The notes beneath the pieces are model-generated. The model was not told the origin of the DNA. It saw only the letters and a program-made list of their open reading frames with translations, and did not search any database. From positions 1-10,624 of the forward strand of contig JAQCHG010000021.1 of assembly GCA_027619675.1 (NCBI GenBank): DNA of 10,624 nucleotides. Direction: 5' to 3'. Positions 5,583-10,624 of the stretch are shown here, one piece after another (position 1 is the first letter of the stretch; the number at the start of each line of letters is the position of its first letter). The position numbers and the translations under genes are program-made. The DNA is from Cyanobacteriota bacterium. Lineage in GTDB: Bacteria; Cyanobacteriota; Cyanobacteriia; Phormidesmidales; Phormidesmidaceae.

Positions 5583-6446
5583 ATGCGTATTCAACTGCCT
5601 GAGCATTACACGATTCTGATCACGCGCACCGGGCAATCGCCCATAGCGCTGAGGTTTCGGCCAATGCCAGTGTTGGTAGGTGCCTGTGTGCTGGCGGGTC
5701 TTCCCGTAGCCTGGGTCGCCTCCTTGCTTTACCACAACATCCAACTGAGCCAACGCAACGAGTCTCTGACCCAACAGGCCAATGAGGTGCTGTTGGAGCT
5801 AGATTCCCTTGATGCTGAGATCGAAGATCTCCAGGAACGGGCTGGCCTACCCGAAGTTGAAGGCCCCGTTCAGGCGGATCCCGTCGATTCCCAAGGAGGG
5901 GTGCCGGAGACCGTCGATGCCGAGGAACTATTGCGCCTCGCCCAAAGCCGTTTGCCGAGCTTAGATCAGCGGCTAGATGCCCAAATCCGCCCCGCCCTTG
6001 AAGAAACCCTGGCGGAGGAAGCAGCGCGGGAAGCGGCGTTCCCCAGCGCCAAGCCCCTACGGGGAGATGTGGATGTGTCCTCAGAATTTGGGCTGCGTCC
6101 TAATCCCTTTGGGGGCAGGGGTTATGAACTCCACAACGGGATTGATTTCCGGGGTCCCATTGGCACCCCGATCTACGCCACCGCCAAGGGGGTCGTGGTC
6201 AAGGCCCAACAATCCGGGGGCTATGGCAAGCATGTGGTGATTGACCACGGCTACGGCTACGAAACCCTCTATGCCCACTTGTCAGCCATGTCCGTAGAGG
6301 TGGGCGATGAGGTCACCCGAGGCGATTTAATCGGCGAACTAGGCAATACGGGGCGATCTTCCGGTCCCCACCTGCACTACACCATTTACCGCCGGGGTAA
6401 AGCGGTCAACCCCCGCTACTATCTCCGCTTTGATCAAGAGCCCTAG
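5583..6446 (+). CDS. M23 (LytM-type) peptidoglycan endopeptidase, membrane-anchored
   Basis: A 287-residue protein expected to cut peptide cross-links of peptidoglycan, or a related envelope polymer, outside the cytoplasmic membrane. A cytoplasmic N-terminal stretch (about 1-28) precedes one membrane helix (about 29-50). A coiled-coil-like segment follows (about 53-87), then an acidic linker, a second charged helical region (112-150) and the LytM domain (about 165-281). The zinc and catalytic residues are all present: H184 and D188 in LHNGID, H232 in LYAHLS, and H263 and H265 in GPHLHY. It should therefore be an active enzyme, unlike degenerate LytM activators such as EnvC. The anchor/coiled-coil/M23 layout is common for cell-wall hydrolases in growth or division. 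ATG 5583 is chosen over TTG 5520 from the promoter position. The ATG has no clear ribosome binding site. Confidence 0.9.
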   Translation: MRIQLPEHYTILITRTGQSPIALRFRPMPVLVGACVLAGLPVAWVASLLYHNIQLSQRNESLTQQANEVLLELDSLDAEIEDLQERAGLPEVEGPVQADPVDSQGGVPETVDAEELLRLAQSRLPSLDQRLDAQIRPALEETLAEEAAREAAFPSAKPLRGDVDVSSEFGLRPNPFGGRGYELHNGIDFRGPIGTPIYATAKGVVVKAQQSGGYGKHVVIDHGYGYETLYAHLSAMSVEVGDEVTRGDLIGELGNTGRSSGPHLHYTIYRRGKAVNPRYYLRFDQEP

Positions 6447-6475
6447 TACCGCGCGGCGTAAATTTGCGCACCGCT

Positions 6476-6518
6476 GGCCCTCACCCTAAATCCCTCTCCC
6501 GAAGGGCGAGGGACTTCC
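6476..6518. repeat. Dispersed-type repeat with hairpin
   Basis: Begins GGCCCTCACCCTAAATCCCT and contains a 9-bp stem with one mismatch and a GAA loop: CCCTCTCCC (6492-6500) pairs with GGGCGAGGG (6504-6512). The 'CCCTCACCCTAAATCCCTCTCCC'-type sequence is a repeat I know from many bacterial genomes. Being right after the M23 stop, it may also act as a transcription end. Confidence 0.5.
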
Positions 6519-6688
6519 GAAAAGGCAAAGAGAGCTGGCCCAGGCGGTGAGGTTTTATTCCTGACAGCTAAGGACCACAATGCTGGCTATACAGGTCTGA
6601 TGGGGGCTCATTCTGTTGTAGCCATGGGGAGATGTGTGTAAGTGGCACCCAGCAGGCAAGGGTAAGCAGGACGGGCGATGCGCCATAG

Positions 6689-6733
6689 AAAAAGGGCGCA
6701 GGTATCTGCGCCCGGACGGTCTTCTGCGAAGAC
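6689..6733 (-). terminator. Intrinsic terminator of dps (two tandem hairpins)
   Basis: On the minus strand GGGCGCAG, loop ATAC, CTGCGCCC and TTTTT follow one another (6713 down to 6689): a perfect 8-bp GC-rich stem and T-run. Upstream, toward the stop codon, is a second hairpin, GTCTTC/GAAGAC (6719-6733). The first is a textbook Rho-independent terminator; the second may stabilise the transcript end. Confidence 0.85.
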
Positions 6734-6756
6734 ACAGGATCGGTTCGTGCCCGCGC

Positions 6757-7281
6757 TTAGATGAGGTCAGCCTTTTGGATCAGGTGGGCTTCTAGGAACC
6801 AGAGCCGCTTATCGATGGTGCGGGAGATTTCCGTGTAGAGATCCGCCGTATCCGCATCCCCCAGTTCATCGGTGGTGTCGATCGCGGCGCGAATGTGCTT
6901 GCCATAGGCGGCGTAGCGCTCCGCTAGGGCGGTGACGTGATCCTCACCATCCACCGCATCCACGGGGTACTCCGGCAAAATAGAGGCGGCACTGGCCATG
7001 CGGGCGGTGCCCAGGGCAGTGGCCCCTAAGGCGGTGACCCGTTCCGCCACCATGTCTACGTACTCCTCGATTTCCGAGGCCATCTCATCGAACAACTCGT
7101 GGAGTTGGAAAAAGTCTTTACCCTTGACGTTCCAGTGGGCCTGCTTGGTCTGGGTTTTGAGGTCCACACTGGCCGCTAGGGTTTGGTTGAGCAGGTCTAC
7201 CACTTGGGCACGCACGGTCTGGGGCAGATCAATGCGGGTGGGGTAGAAACGGGCTGTTGCTCTCGCCGCTGTTGCAACCAT
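6757..7281 (-). CDS. dps: Dps family ferritin-like DNA-binding/iron-storage protein
   Basis: A 174-residue protein of normal length. Dps forms dodecamers that oxidise and store iron using peroxide, protecting DNA from Fenton damage; some also bind DNA. The inter-subunit ferroxidase ligands are all present: H49 in KQAHW, H61 and D65 in HELFDEM, and D76 and E80 in the following helix, with spacing matching E. coli Dps (H51, H63, D67, D78, E82). Trp50 beside the site is also kept. The C-terminal helix (SRTIDKRLWFLEAHL) is typical of the family. The extended N-terminus (ARATARFYP) carries basic residues but lacks the lysine tail used by E. coli Dps, so DNA binding is uncertain. The start is firm: AGGAGGG (7288-7294) lies 6 nt before the ATG. 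A monocistronic unit with its own promoter, operator-like palindrome and terminator. Confidence 0.95.
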   Translation of the reverse strand: MVATAARATARFYPTRIDLPQTVRAQVVDLLNQTLAASVDLKTQTKQAHWNVKGKDFFQLHELFDEMASEIEEYVDMVAERVTALGATALGTARMASAASILPEYPVDAVDGEDHVTALAERYAAYGKHIRAAIDTTDELGDADTADLYTEISRTIDKRLWFLEAHLIQKADLI

Positions 7282-7436
7282 AGGTCGCCCTCCTAAAGAA
7301 ATCGGTGGAAAGAATCTGTGAACTGAAGCTGTCGGCCATGCCAGCCATCATGCCTCACGGCTGGAGCCCAGGAAAACGCAACCCGGATGTCGATTCGGAA
7401 GCATTCGAGATCGTGGTCCTGTTCACCAACTCCTAA

Positions 7437-7465
7437 ATCATACTCGTTATGAGTACGACTTGCAA
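7437..7465 (-). promoter_or_regulatory. dps promoter with palindrome inside the spacer
   Basis: On the minus strand TTGCAA (7465-7460), a 17-bp spacer and TATGAT (7442-7437) form a good sigma-70-type promoter. The leader to the ATG would be about 150 nt. A 21-bp inverted repeat (7438-7458), TCATACTC-GTTAT-GAGTACGA, with 7 of 8 arm bases paired, fills most of the spacer and overlaps the -10. Its position fits a repressor operator. Fur- or PerR-type regulators are known for dps in cyanobacteria, but this sequence is not a clear Fur or PerR consensus. Confidence 0.6.
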
Positions 7466-7955
7466 TACTCTCCTCTTCATCCCTGGGGGCGGGGTCGGTC
7501 AATGGGTTGATAACCTCCGTCGCTGTGGATGGGGTGCAGGGGAGCGATCGCGGGACTGACATGGCCACACCCATGAACCCGACCTCCAGCGGAATCCCAA
7601 GGCACCGGGCGCGTTTGCCATCAGCCCTGTGTCGATAGTCCCTGGTCATCGGGCACTCCATCCCCATCCCCACAGTGCGGGCTGGGCTAGGGAATCACCT
7701 CTGTCCCGGGATGGAACCTGGGGAACGTCAGGTCGGATGACGATCCCGAACTCGGGTTGGGGACGTTGACGCTGGGGAAGGGGCAGCGCTGGGAGATTTG
7801 GAAGGTCCAGGCATACCCCGTCGCGCGCCCTGTGTACGGACGCGATCGCAGCTTGGTCGATGGGAACCTGGAGATATGCTCCTGCTCTAGGGGGAAGTCA
7901 TTCGCGTGTACGGACGCGATCGCAGCCTGGTCAGTGGGCGTTGCGGCGCAACCCG
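7466..7955. other. Gap upstream of the dps promoter with a 27-bp direct repeat
   Basis: About 490 bp between the dps promoter and the GNAT stop. Frames stay open on the minus strand but lack ribosome binding sites or recognisable domains, and the composition is proline/serine-rich. Apart from HIP1 octamers and the direct repeat at 7832-7932, I see nothing assignable. A decayed gene cannot be excluded. Confidence 0.4.
7832..7932. repeat. Two 27-bp direct repeats containing HIP1
   Basis: 7832-7858 and 7906-7932 agree at 26 of 27 bases (GTGTACGGACGCGATCGCAG followed by C, T or C, TGGTC). Their starts are 74 bp apart. Each holds one HIP1 octamer. They lie just after the GNAT gene. A local duplication or a short dispersed repeat are both possible. 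Confidence 0.6.
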
Positions 7956-8477
7956 TTACTGGGCCGGGGGCGGTGGAAAGTCGGTGAAGGTGGTTTCGTA
8001 TATCTGGTAGGCGGTGGGGGCCATGCCCAACGTGCGATAGGTGGCCTGGGCGGGAGTGTTGTCCTGTTCCACATACAGCCGCAGGCCACACACGTCTCCC
8101 CGTTGGCGGGCTAGGGTTTCCACATGACTGTAGAGGCGGCGAAACAGGCCCTGGCGGCGGTGGTGGGGGTGGATGTACACGCTCTGAATCCACCAGAACA
8201 GGCCATTGCGCCAGTCGCTCCACTCACTGGTGACGAGCAAGCAGGCCACTGGGCGACCCGCCACCTCCGCCACCAGGTAAAACCCCAGTTCCGGGCGGGC
8301 CAACAGTTGGGCCACCCCGGCAGCAACGGTGGCGGCATCCAGGGTGCGGTGTTCCGTTTCCAGCGCCAGGGCTTGGTTAAAGGCGGCGATCGCCCCTTGG
8401 TCTTGGGGTTGGGCTAACCGAATGAGGTAGTCATCGGGGGGAATGGGCATCGAAACCATAAGGATTCTAGTGGTCAT
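7956..8477 (-). CDS. GNAT family N-acetyltransferase
   Basis: A 173-residue single-domain GCN5-related acetyltransferase that should transfer acetyl from acetyl-CoA to an amine of unknown acceptor. The domain spans about 17-165. The central strand with the substrate-side tryptophans (NGLFWWIQSVYI) is followed by motif A, HPHHRRQGLFRRLY (103-116), whose R-R-Q-G-L-F binds the pyrophosphate of CoA. YVEQDNTPAQATYRTLGM (135-152) is the usual motif B region, with the N and Y typical of the family. The first ATG (8477) is assumed, but the ATGs at residues 7 and 10 (8459, 8450) are alternatives, since none has a clear ribosome binding site and the domain begins near residue 18. It follows the DUF3288 gene by 11 bp in the same direction, so the two are probably co-transcribed. 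The target is not indicated. Confidence 0.85.
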   Translation of the reverse strand: MTTRILMVSMPIPPDDYLIRLAQPQDQGAIAAFNQALALETEHRTLDAATVAAGVAQLLARPELGFYLVAEVAGRPVACLLVTSEWSDWRNGLFWWIQSVYIHPHHRRQGLFRRLYSHVETLARQRGDVCGLRLYVEQDNTPAQATYRTLGMAPTAYQIYETTFTDFPPPPAQ

Positions 8478-8488
8478 GAAGCCAGCGT

Positions 8489-8773
8489 TTAGCTCCAGTC
8501 TTCGCGGTTACGACCCAGGTCGCGATAAACCTGCCCCTGGGCGTGGATGGCCCGTGTGCGTTCGTAGAGGCCTGCTTCCGTCAGGCCCCAGTGGTTCAGC
8601 AACTTGTGCAGATCGGCTTGAATGTCCCGCGCACCGGGGAAGTTTTTGTAGCGAATCAGCAGGCGGCCCAGTTCCGCTAAGCCATGGTCGCTGACCGCTT
8701 CCCCGAGGAGGCGGTTGACGATGGCGCGATCGCCTTTGTACTGGGGATGTTGTTGATCTTTCGTATCAGCCAT
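8489..8773 (-). CDS. DUF3288 family protein
   Basis: A 94-residue, mostly helical, charged protein of unknown function in DUF3288, a family I know from cyanobacteria. Recognisable stretches are DQQHPQYKGDRAIVNRLL near the N-terminus, LAELGRLLIRYKNFPGARDI in the middle and DLHKLLNHWGLTEAGLYERT toward the end. It has no signal or membrane segment, so it should be cytosolic. The ATG at 8773 is chosen because the family sequence begins there. The frame is open a further 15 codons upstream, but those residues overlap the end of the preceding gene and are low-complexity. It sits 17 bp after the lipid-A-disaccharide-synthase-related gene and 11 bp before the GNAT gene on the same strand, which suggests an operon. 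Confidence 0.85.
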   Translation of the reverse strand: MADTKDQQHPQYKGDRAIVNRLLGEAVSDHGLAELGRLLIRYKNFPGARDIQADLHKLLNHWGLTEAGLYERTRAIHAQGQVYRDLGRNREDWS

Positions 8774-8790
8774 GGGGATGGGGATGGGAA

Positions 8791-10035
8791 TTAGGGCAAC
8801 GGGGTGGCGGCTGACCACTGCTTGAGCAGGGTGGTGGCGATGCGATCGGCGGCTCCTGGTGGTCCCATGCGACGCGCCCCATTGGCCTGGATGTGGGCTA
8901 GCCGTTGGGCATCTTGCAGCACCTGCGCCATGGTGGTGCCCAAGGCTTCTGGGGGATCCACCAAAATCACCGAGGGACCCAACAGCCGGGTTTGGGCTTC
9001 AGCAAAGTGGGGGCTAAACTGTGGCCCCTGCCCTACCAGGGTAAAGGCGGGTTTCCCTAAACCCACCACCTGTTCGGTGGCGGTGCCCGCCATGGCAATG
9101 GCGCAGTCCGCTTGGTGCAGGCAGTCGCCGTAGGCGTCTTGGGTCAACAGCAGGGTGGCTTGCCCCTGGCGGTAGGTGGGGTAGGGGGTCTGCTCCCCTG
9201 GTACCCAGCCCGCCCCTTGCAGGATGGCCGCCAGTTCCCCCAGGTCTAGGGACGGGGCGATCGCCCCCAGAAACTGGAGGGGGCGGGGGGCAAAGGCAGC
9301 CTGGACCGCCGCCAGTTGGGCCACCAGGGTGCGCCAGTTGGCAAAGGCTTCTGGGGCGCGGGAGCCCGGTAGCAACACCACCGTGCAGGCATCCGGGTGG
9401 GGGGCGGCTAAGGCGGCGGCGCGATCGCTGGGGGCGAGGCCATCCATCATGGGGTTGCCCGTGTGGACCCGCTGGAGCCCTGTTTGTTGGAGGTGTTCAG
9501 CGGTGAGGCGATCGCGCACCACCACCCCCAGACAGCGGGGCCGCCCCATCAGCCACCGTTCCCAAGGCAGGTATACCGAGCGGGATCGGCCCTCGTACCA
9601 AGGTAGGGTGGGCAGCCGTTGTTGCTCATCCCGCAGGTAATATTCCGACTTGGCGGTGCCGACAAACCAGTAGGGCAGTCCCCCCACCCAGGCAAACAGC
9701 AGGGGCACCAAATCCCCCACGGCAAGGATGGCCCCCCCGGCCTTAGCCCAGCGACCCATGGCGCGGATTTGGGCCAGGGTGAGCTGCACGAGGCCCCCTT
9801 GTAAATCCTTGGCGAGCTGCCGCCCGTCCATATAGATAAATCCGCCGGAGGGCAGTTGCTTGGTGGGGCACACCAGGGGAATGCCGTGGTCCTGAAAGCA
9901 GCGCCCTTCCCCCACTAGGGGCATGGCGGCCAGGTCAAGGGTGGGGGCCTGTTGCTGTAGGGCGGCCAAAATACGGTTAGCGATGACATCCTCCCCGTGA
10001 CCGTTACAGATACAAAGCAGCCGGGATGGAAGCAT
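8791..10035 (-). CDS. Lipid-A-disaccharide-synthase-related protein (TIGR03492-type)
   Basis: A 414-residue GT-B-fold protein related to LpxB, in a family found in cyanobacteria and annotated only as 'lipid-A-disaccharide synthase-related'. The N-terminal Rossmann-like half begins with LLCICNGHGED (6-16), then PSGGF (62-66) and AVGDLVPLL (105-113), followed by VGTAKSEYY (125-133). The C-terminal, nucleotide-sugar side has VVLLPGSR (219-226), much like the LPGSR of LpxB, and AMAGTATEQVVGLGKPA (314-330). UDP-sugar binding is thus plausible, but donor, acceptor and product are unknown, and it should not be read as true LpxB. It leads a probable operon with DUF3288 and GNAT genes. The ATG at 10035 is taken because the family motif starts a few residues after it. 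It is divergent from a second member of the same family. Confidence 0.85.
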   Translation of the reverse strand: MLPSRLLCICNGHGEDVIANRILAALQQQAPTLDLAAMPLVGEGRCFQDHGIPLVCPTKQLPSGGFIYMDGRQLAKDLQGGLVQLTLAQIRAMGRWAKAGGAILAVGDLVPLLFAWVGGLPYWFVGTAKSEYYLRDEQQRLPTLPWYEGRSRSVYLPWERWLMGRPRCLGVVVRDRLTAEHLQQTGLQRVHTGNPMMDGLAPSDRAAALAAPHPDACTVVLLPGSRAPEAFANWRTLVAQLAAVQAAFAPRPLQFLGAIAPSLDLGELAAILQGAGWVPGEQTPYPTYRQGQATLLLTQDAYGDCLHQADCAIAMAGTATEQVVGLGKPAFTLVGQGPQFSPHFAEAQTRLLGPSVILVDPPEALGTTMAQVLQDAQRLAHIQANGARRMGPPGAADRIATTLLKQWSAATPLP

Positions 10036-10384
10036 GGGGGTGGGGTGGATAGGGAATACCGGGGATACCGTTTTTCAGCCTAGCCCATGGGGGGGCTTGC
10101 GCCTACGGGGGCGATCGCGAATCAGGCTACCAGGACCGTCTATGCTACGGGGGATGGCTGTCGATGGTATTCACAGGCCATCCCCGGCATCATCCGCTGG
10201 GCCATTTCCCTGATTTGACGGGGATACGGCCCCATCCGGTCGTACTCGGCGAGGGGAACTCGCGCGCTCCCCTCCGCCCGTCGCACCGATGCTGGGGAAC
10301 GGGGACCGCGATCGCGGCGGATTTACCGACATCAACCATTCCTGTCACGTCCCTGCACCGAGGGCGGTTCTAAAGGGGAGAGCG
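10036..10384. other. Intergenic region between divergent paralogues
   Basis: 349 bp shared by the two head-to-head genes. It holds two HIP1 octamers (near 10110 and 10309) and a perfect 9-bp inverted repeat, GGGGATGGC (10150-10158) with GCCATCCCC (10177-10185). No promoter stands out on either strand, and no small open frame looks real. Confidence 0.5.
10150..10185. repeat. 9-bp perfect inverted repeat between divergent genes
   Basis: GGGGATGGC and GCCATCCCC with an 18-base spacer, about 115 bp from the left gene and 200 bp from the right one. It could be a shared operator or an mRNA hairpin. Confidence 0.35.
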
Positions 10385-10624
10385 ATGGCACCCAAACGGC
10401 TACTCTTTCTCAGCAATGGCCATGGGGAAGACCTCAACGCCCCCCTGATTTTGCAGGCCTTGGGGCGGCGGGCCCCGACGGTGGCCGTGGCCGCCATGCC
10501 AATTGTGGGGGCAGGCCGCGCCTACACCCGCCTAGGGGTGCCCATCATTGGCCCCACCGCTGCCCTACCTTCCGGGGGCTTTAACTACATCCATTTTGGG
10601 CGCTGGTTGAACCCCCGCAATTGG
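10385..10624 (+). CDS. Second lipid-A-disaccharide-synthase-related protein, 5' part only
   Basis: The first 80 codons of a paralogue of the gene at 8791-10035, cut by the right edge of the window. It starts MAPKRLLFLSNGHGED and contains AAMPIVGAGR and LPSGGFNY, matching AAMPLVGEGR and LPSGGFIY of the other copy. By hand alignment about 38 of the first 68 residues are identical, so both belong to the same family, but they are not recent duplicates. ATG 10385 is supported by GGGGAG (10375-10380) four bases before it. Divergent from the first copy across 349 bp. The catalytic half is not in the window, so whether this copy is intact is unknown. Confidence 0.85.
   Translation, partial: MAPKRLLFLSNGHGEDLNAPLILQALGRRAPTVAVAAMPIVGAGRAYTRLGVPIIGPTAALPSGGFNYIHFGRWLNPRNW

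Larger units (their letters stand above)
6447..6756. other. Gap between convergent M23 and dps genes
   Basis: About 310 bp without a gene. It contains a GC-rich repeat with a hairpin (6476-6518) just after the M23 stop, and the dps terminator (6689-6733). I see nothing recognisable in 6520-6687. Confidence 0.6.

Noticed and set aside
7438..7458. Calling the dps palindrome a Fur or PerR box
   Set aside because: The arms do not follow the TGATAAT-type Fur or TTATAAT-type PerR half-sites well enough, so only an operator-like palindrome is claimed.
7293..7673. Open frame of 126 codons on the minus strand upstream of dps
   Set aside because: It covers the dps promoter, palindrome and leader and ends at the dps ribosome binding site. 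It has no ribosome binding site and its composition is not protein-like.
7687..8223. Open frame of 178 codons on the minus strand
   Set aside because: Its first half is a shadow of the GNAT gene in another frame, with a proline run. The rest (7687-7955) has no recognisable domain and no start of its own.
1..10624. tRNA, rRNA, CRISPR array, phage or toxin-antitoxin genes
   Set aside because: Scanning both strands by eye, I found no tRNA-like cloverleaf, regularly spaced repeats or such proteins. A dedicated search could still reveal a small RNA.

Overview
The window looks like chromosomal DNA of a cyanobacterium with fairly high GC. The octamer GCGATCGC (HIP1) occurs about 20 times, in genes and gaps alike. 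Several proteins belong to families known mainly or only from cyanobacteria (DUF2811, DUF3288, the lipid-A-disaccharide-synthase-related family, and a membrane protein with a typical cyanobacterial C-terminal domain). I see no phage genes, CRISPR array, rRNA or tRNA. The only mobile element is a short non-coding one.

Layout. 1-185: start of a DUF2811 gene, minus strand, cut by the window edge. 186-1207: about 1 kb without a convincing gene, holding a cluster of DnaA boxes beside an AT-rich stretch (possible replication origin), an HLR1-like RpaB site and two sets of phased direct repeats. 1208-1984: membrane-anchored polysaccharide deacetylase, plus. 1985-2455: gap with a 185-bp MITE-like element. 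2456-3187: radC, minus. 3624-4514: single-pass membrane protein, plus, convergent with a metallo-beta-lactamase-fold protein (4612-5394, minus). 5583-6446: M23/LytM peptidase, plus, with a clear promoter. 6757-7281: dps, minus, with promoter, operator-like palindrome and terminator. 7956-10035: a three-gene minus-strand cluster, transcribed as lipid-A-disaccharide-synthase-related protein, DUF3288, GNAT acetyltransferase. 10385-10624: start of a second lipid-A-disaccharide-synthase-related gene, plus, divergent from the first and cut by the edge.

The genes do not form one pathway. Envelope functions recur (deacetylase, LytM peptidase, two glycosyltransferase-like paralogues), next to stress functions (Dps). 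The least ordinary features are the origin-like region with a nearby response-regulator site, the MITE with exact terminal repeats and target duplication, the palindrome inside the dps promoter, and the head-to-head pair of related glycosyltransferase-like genes.
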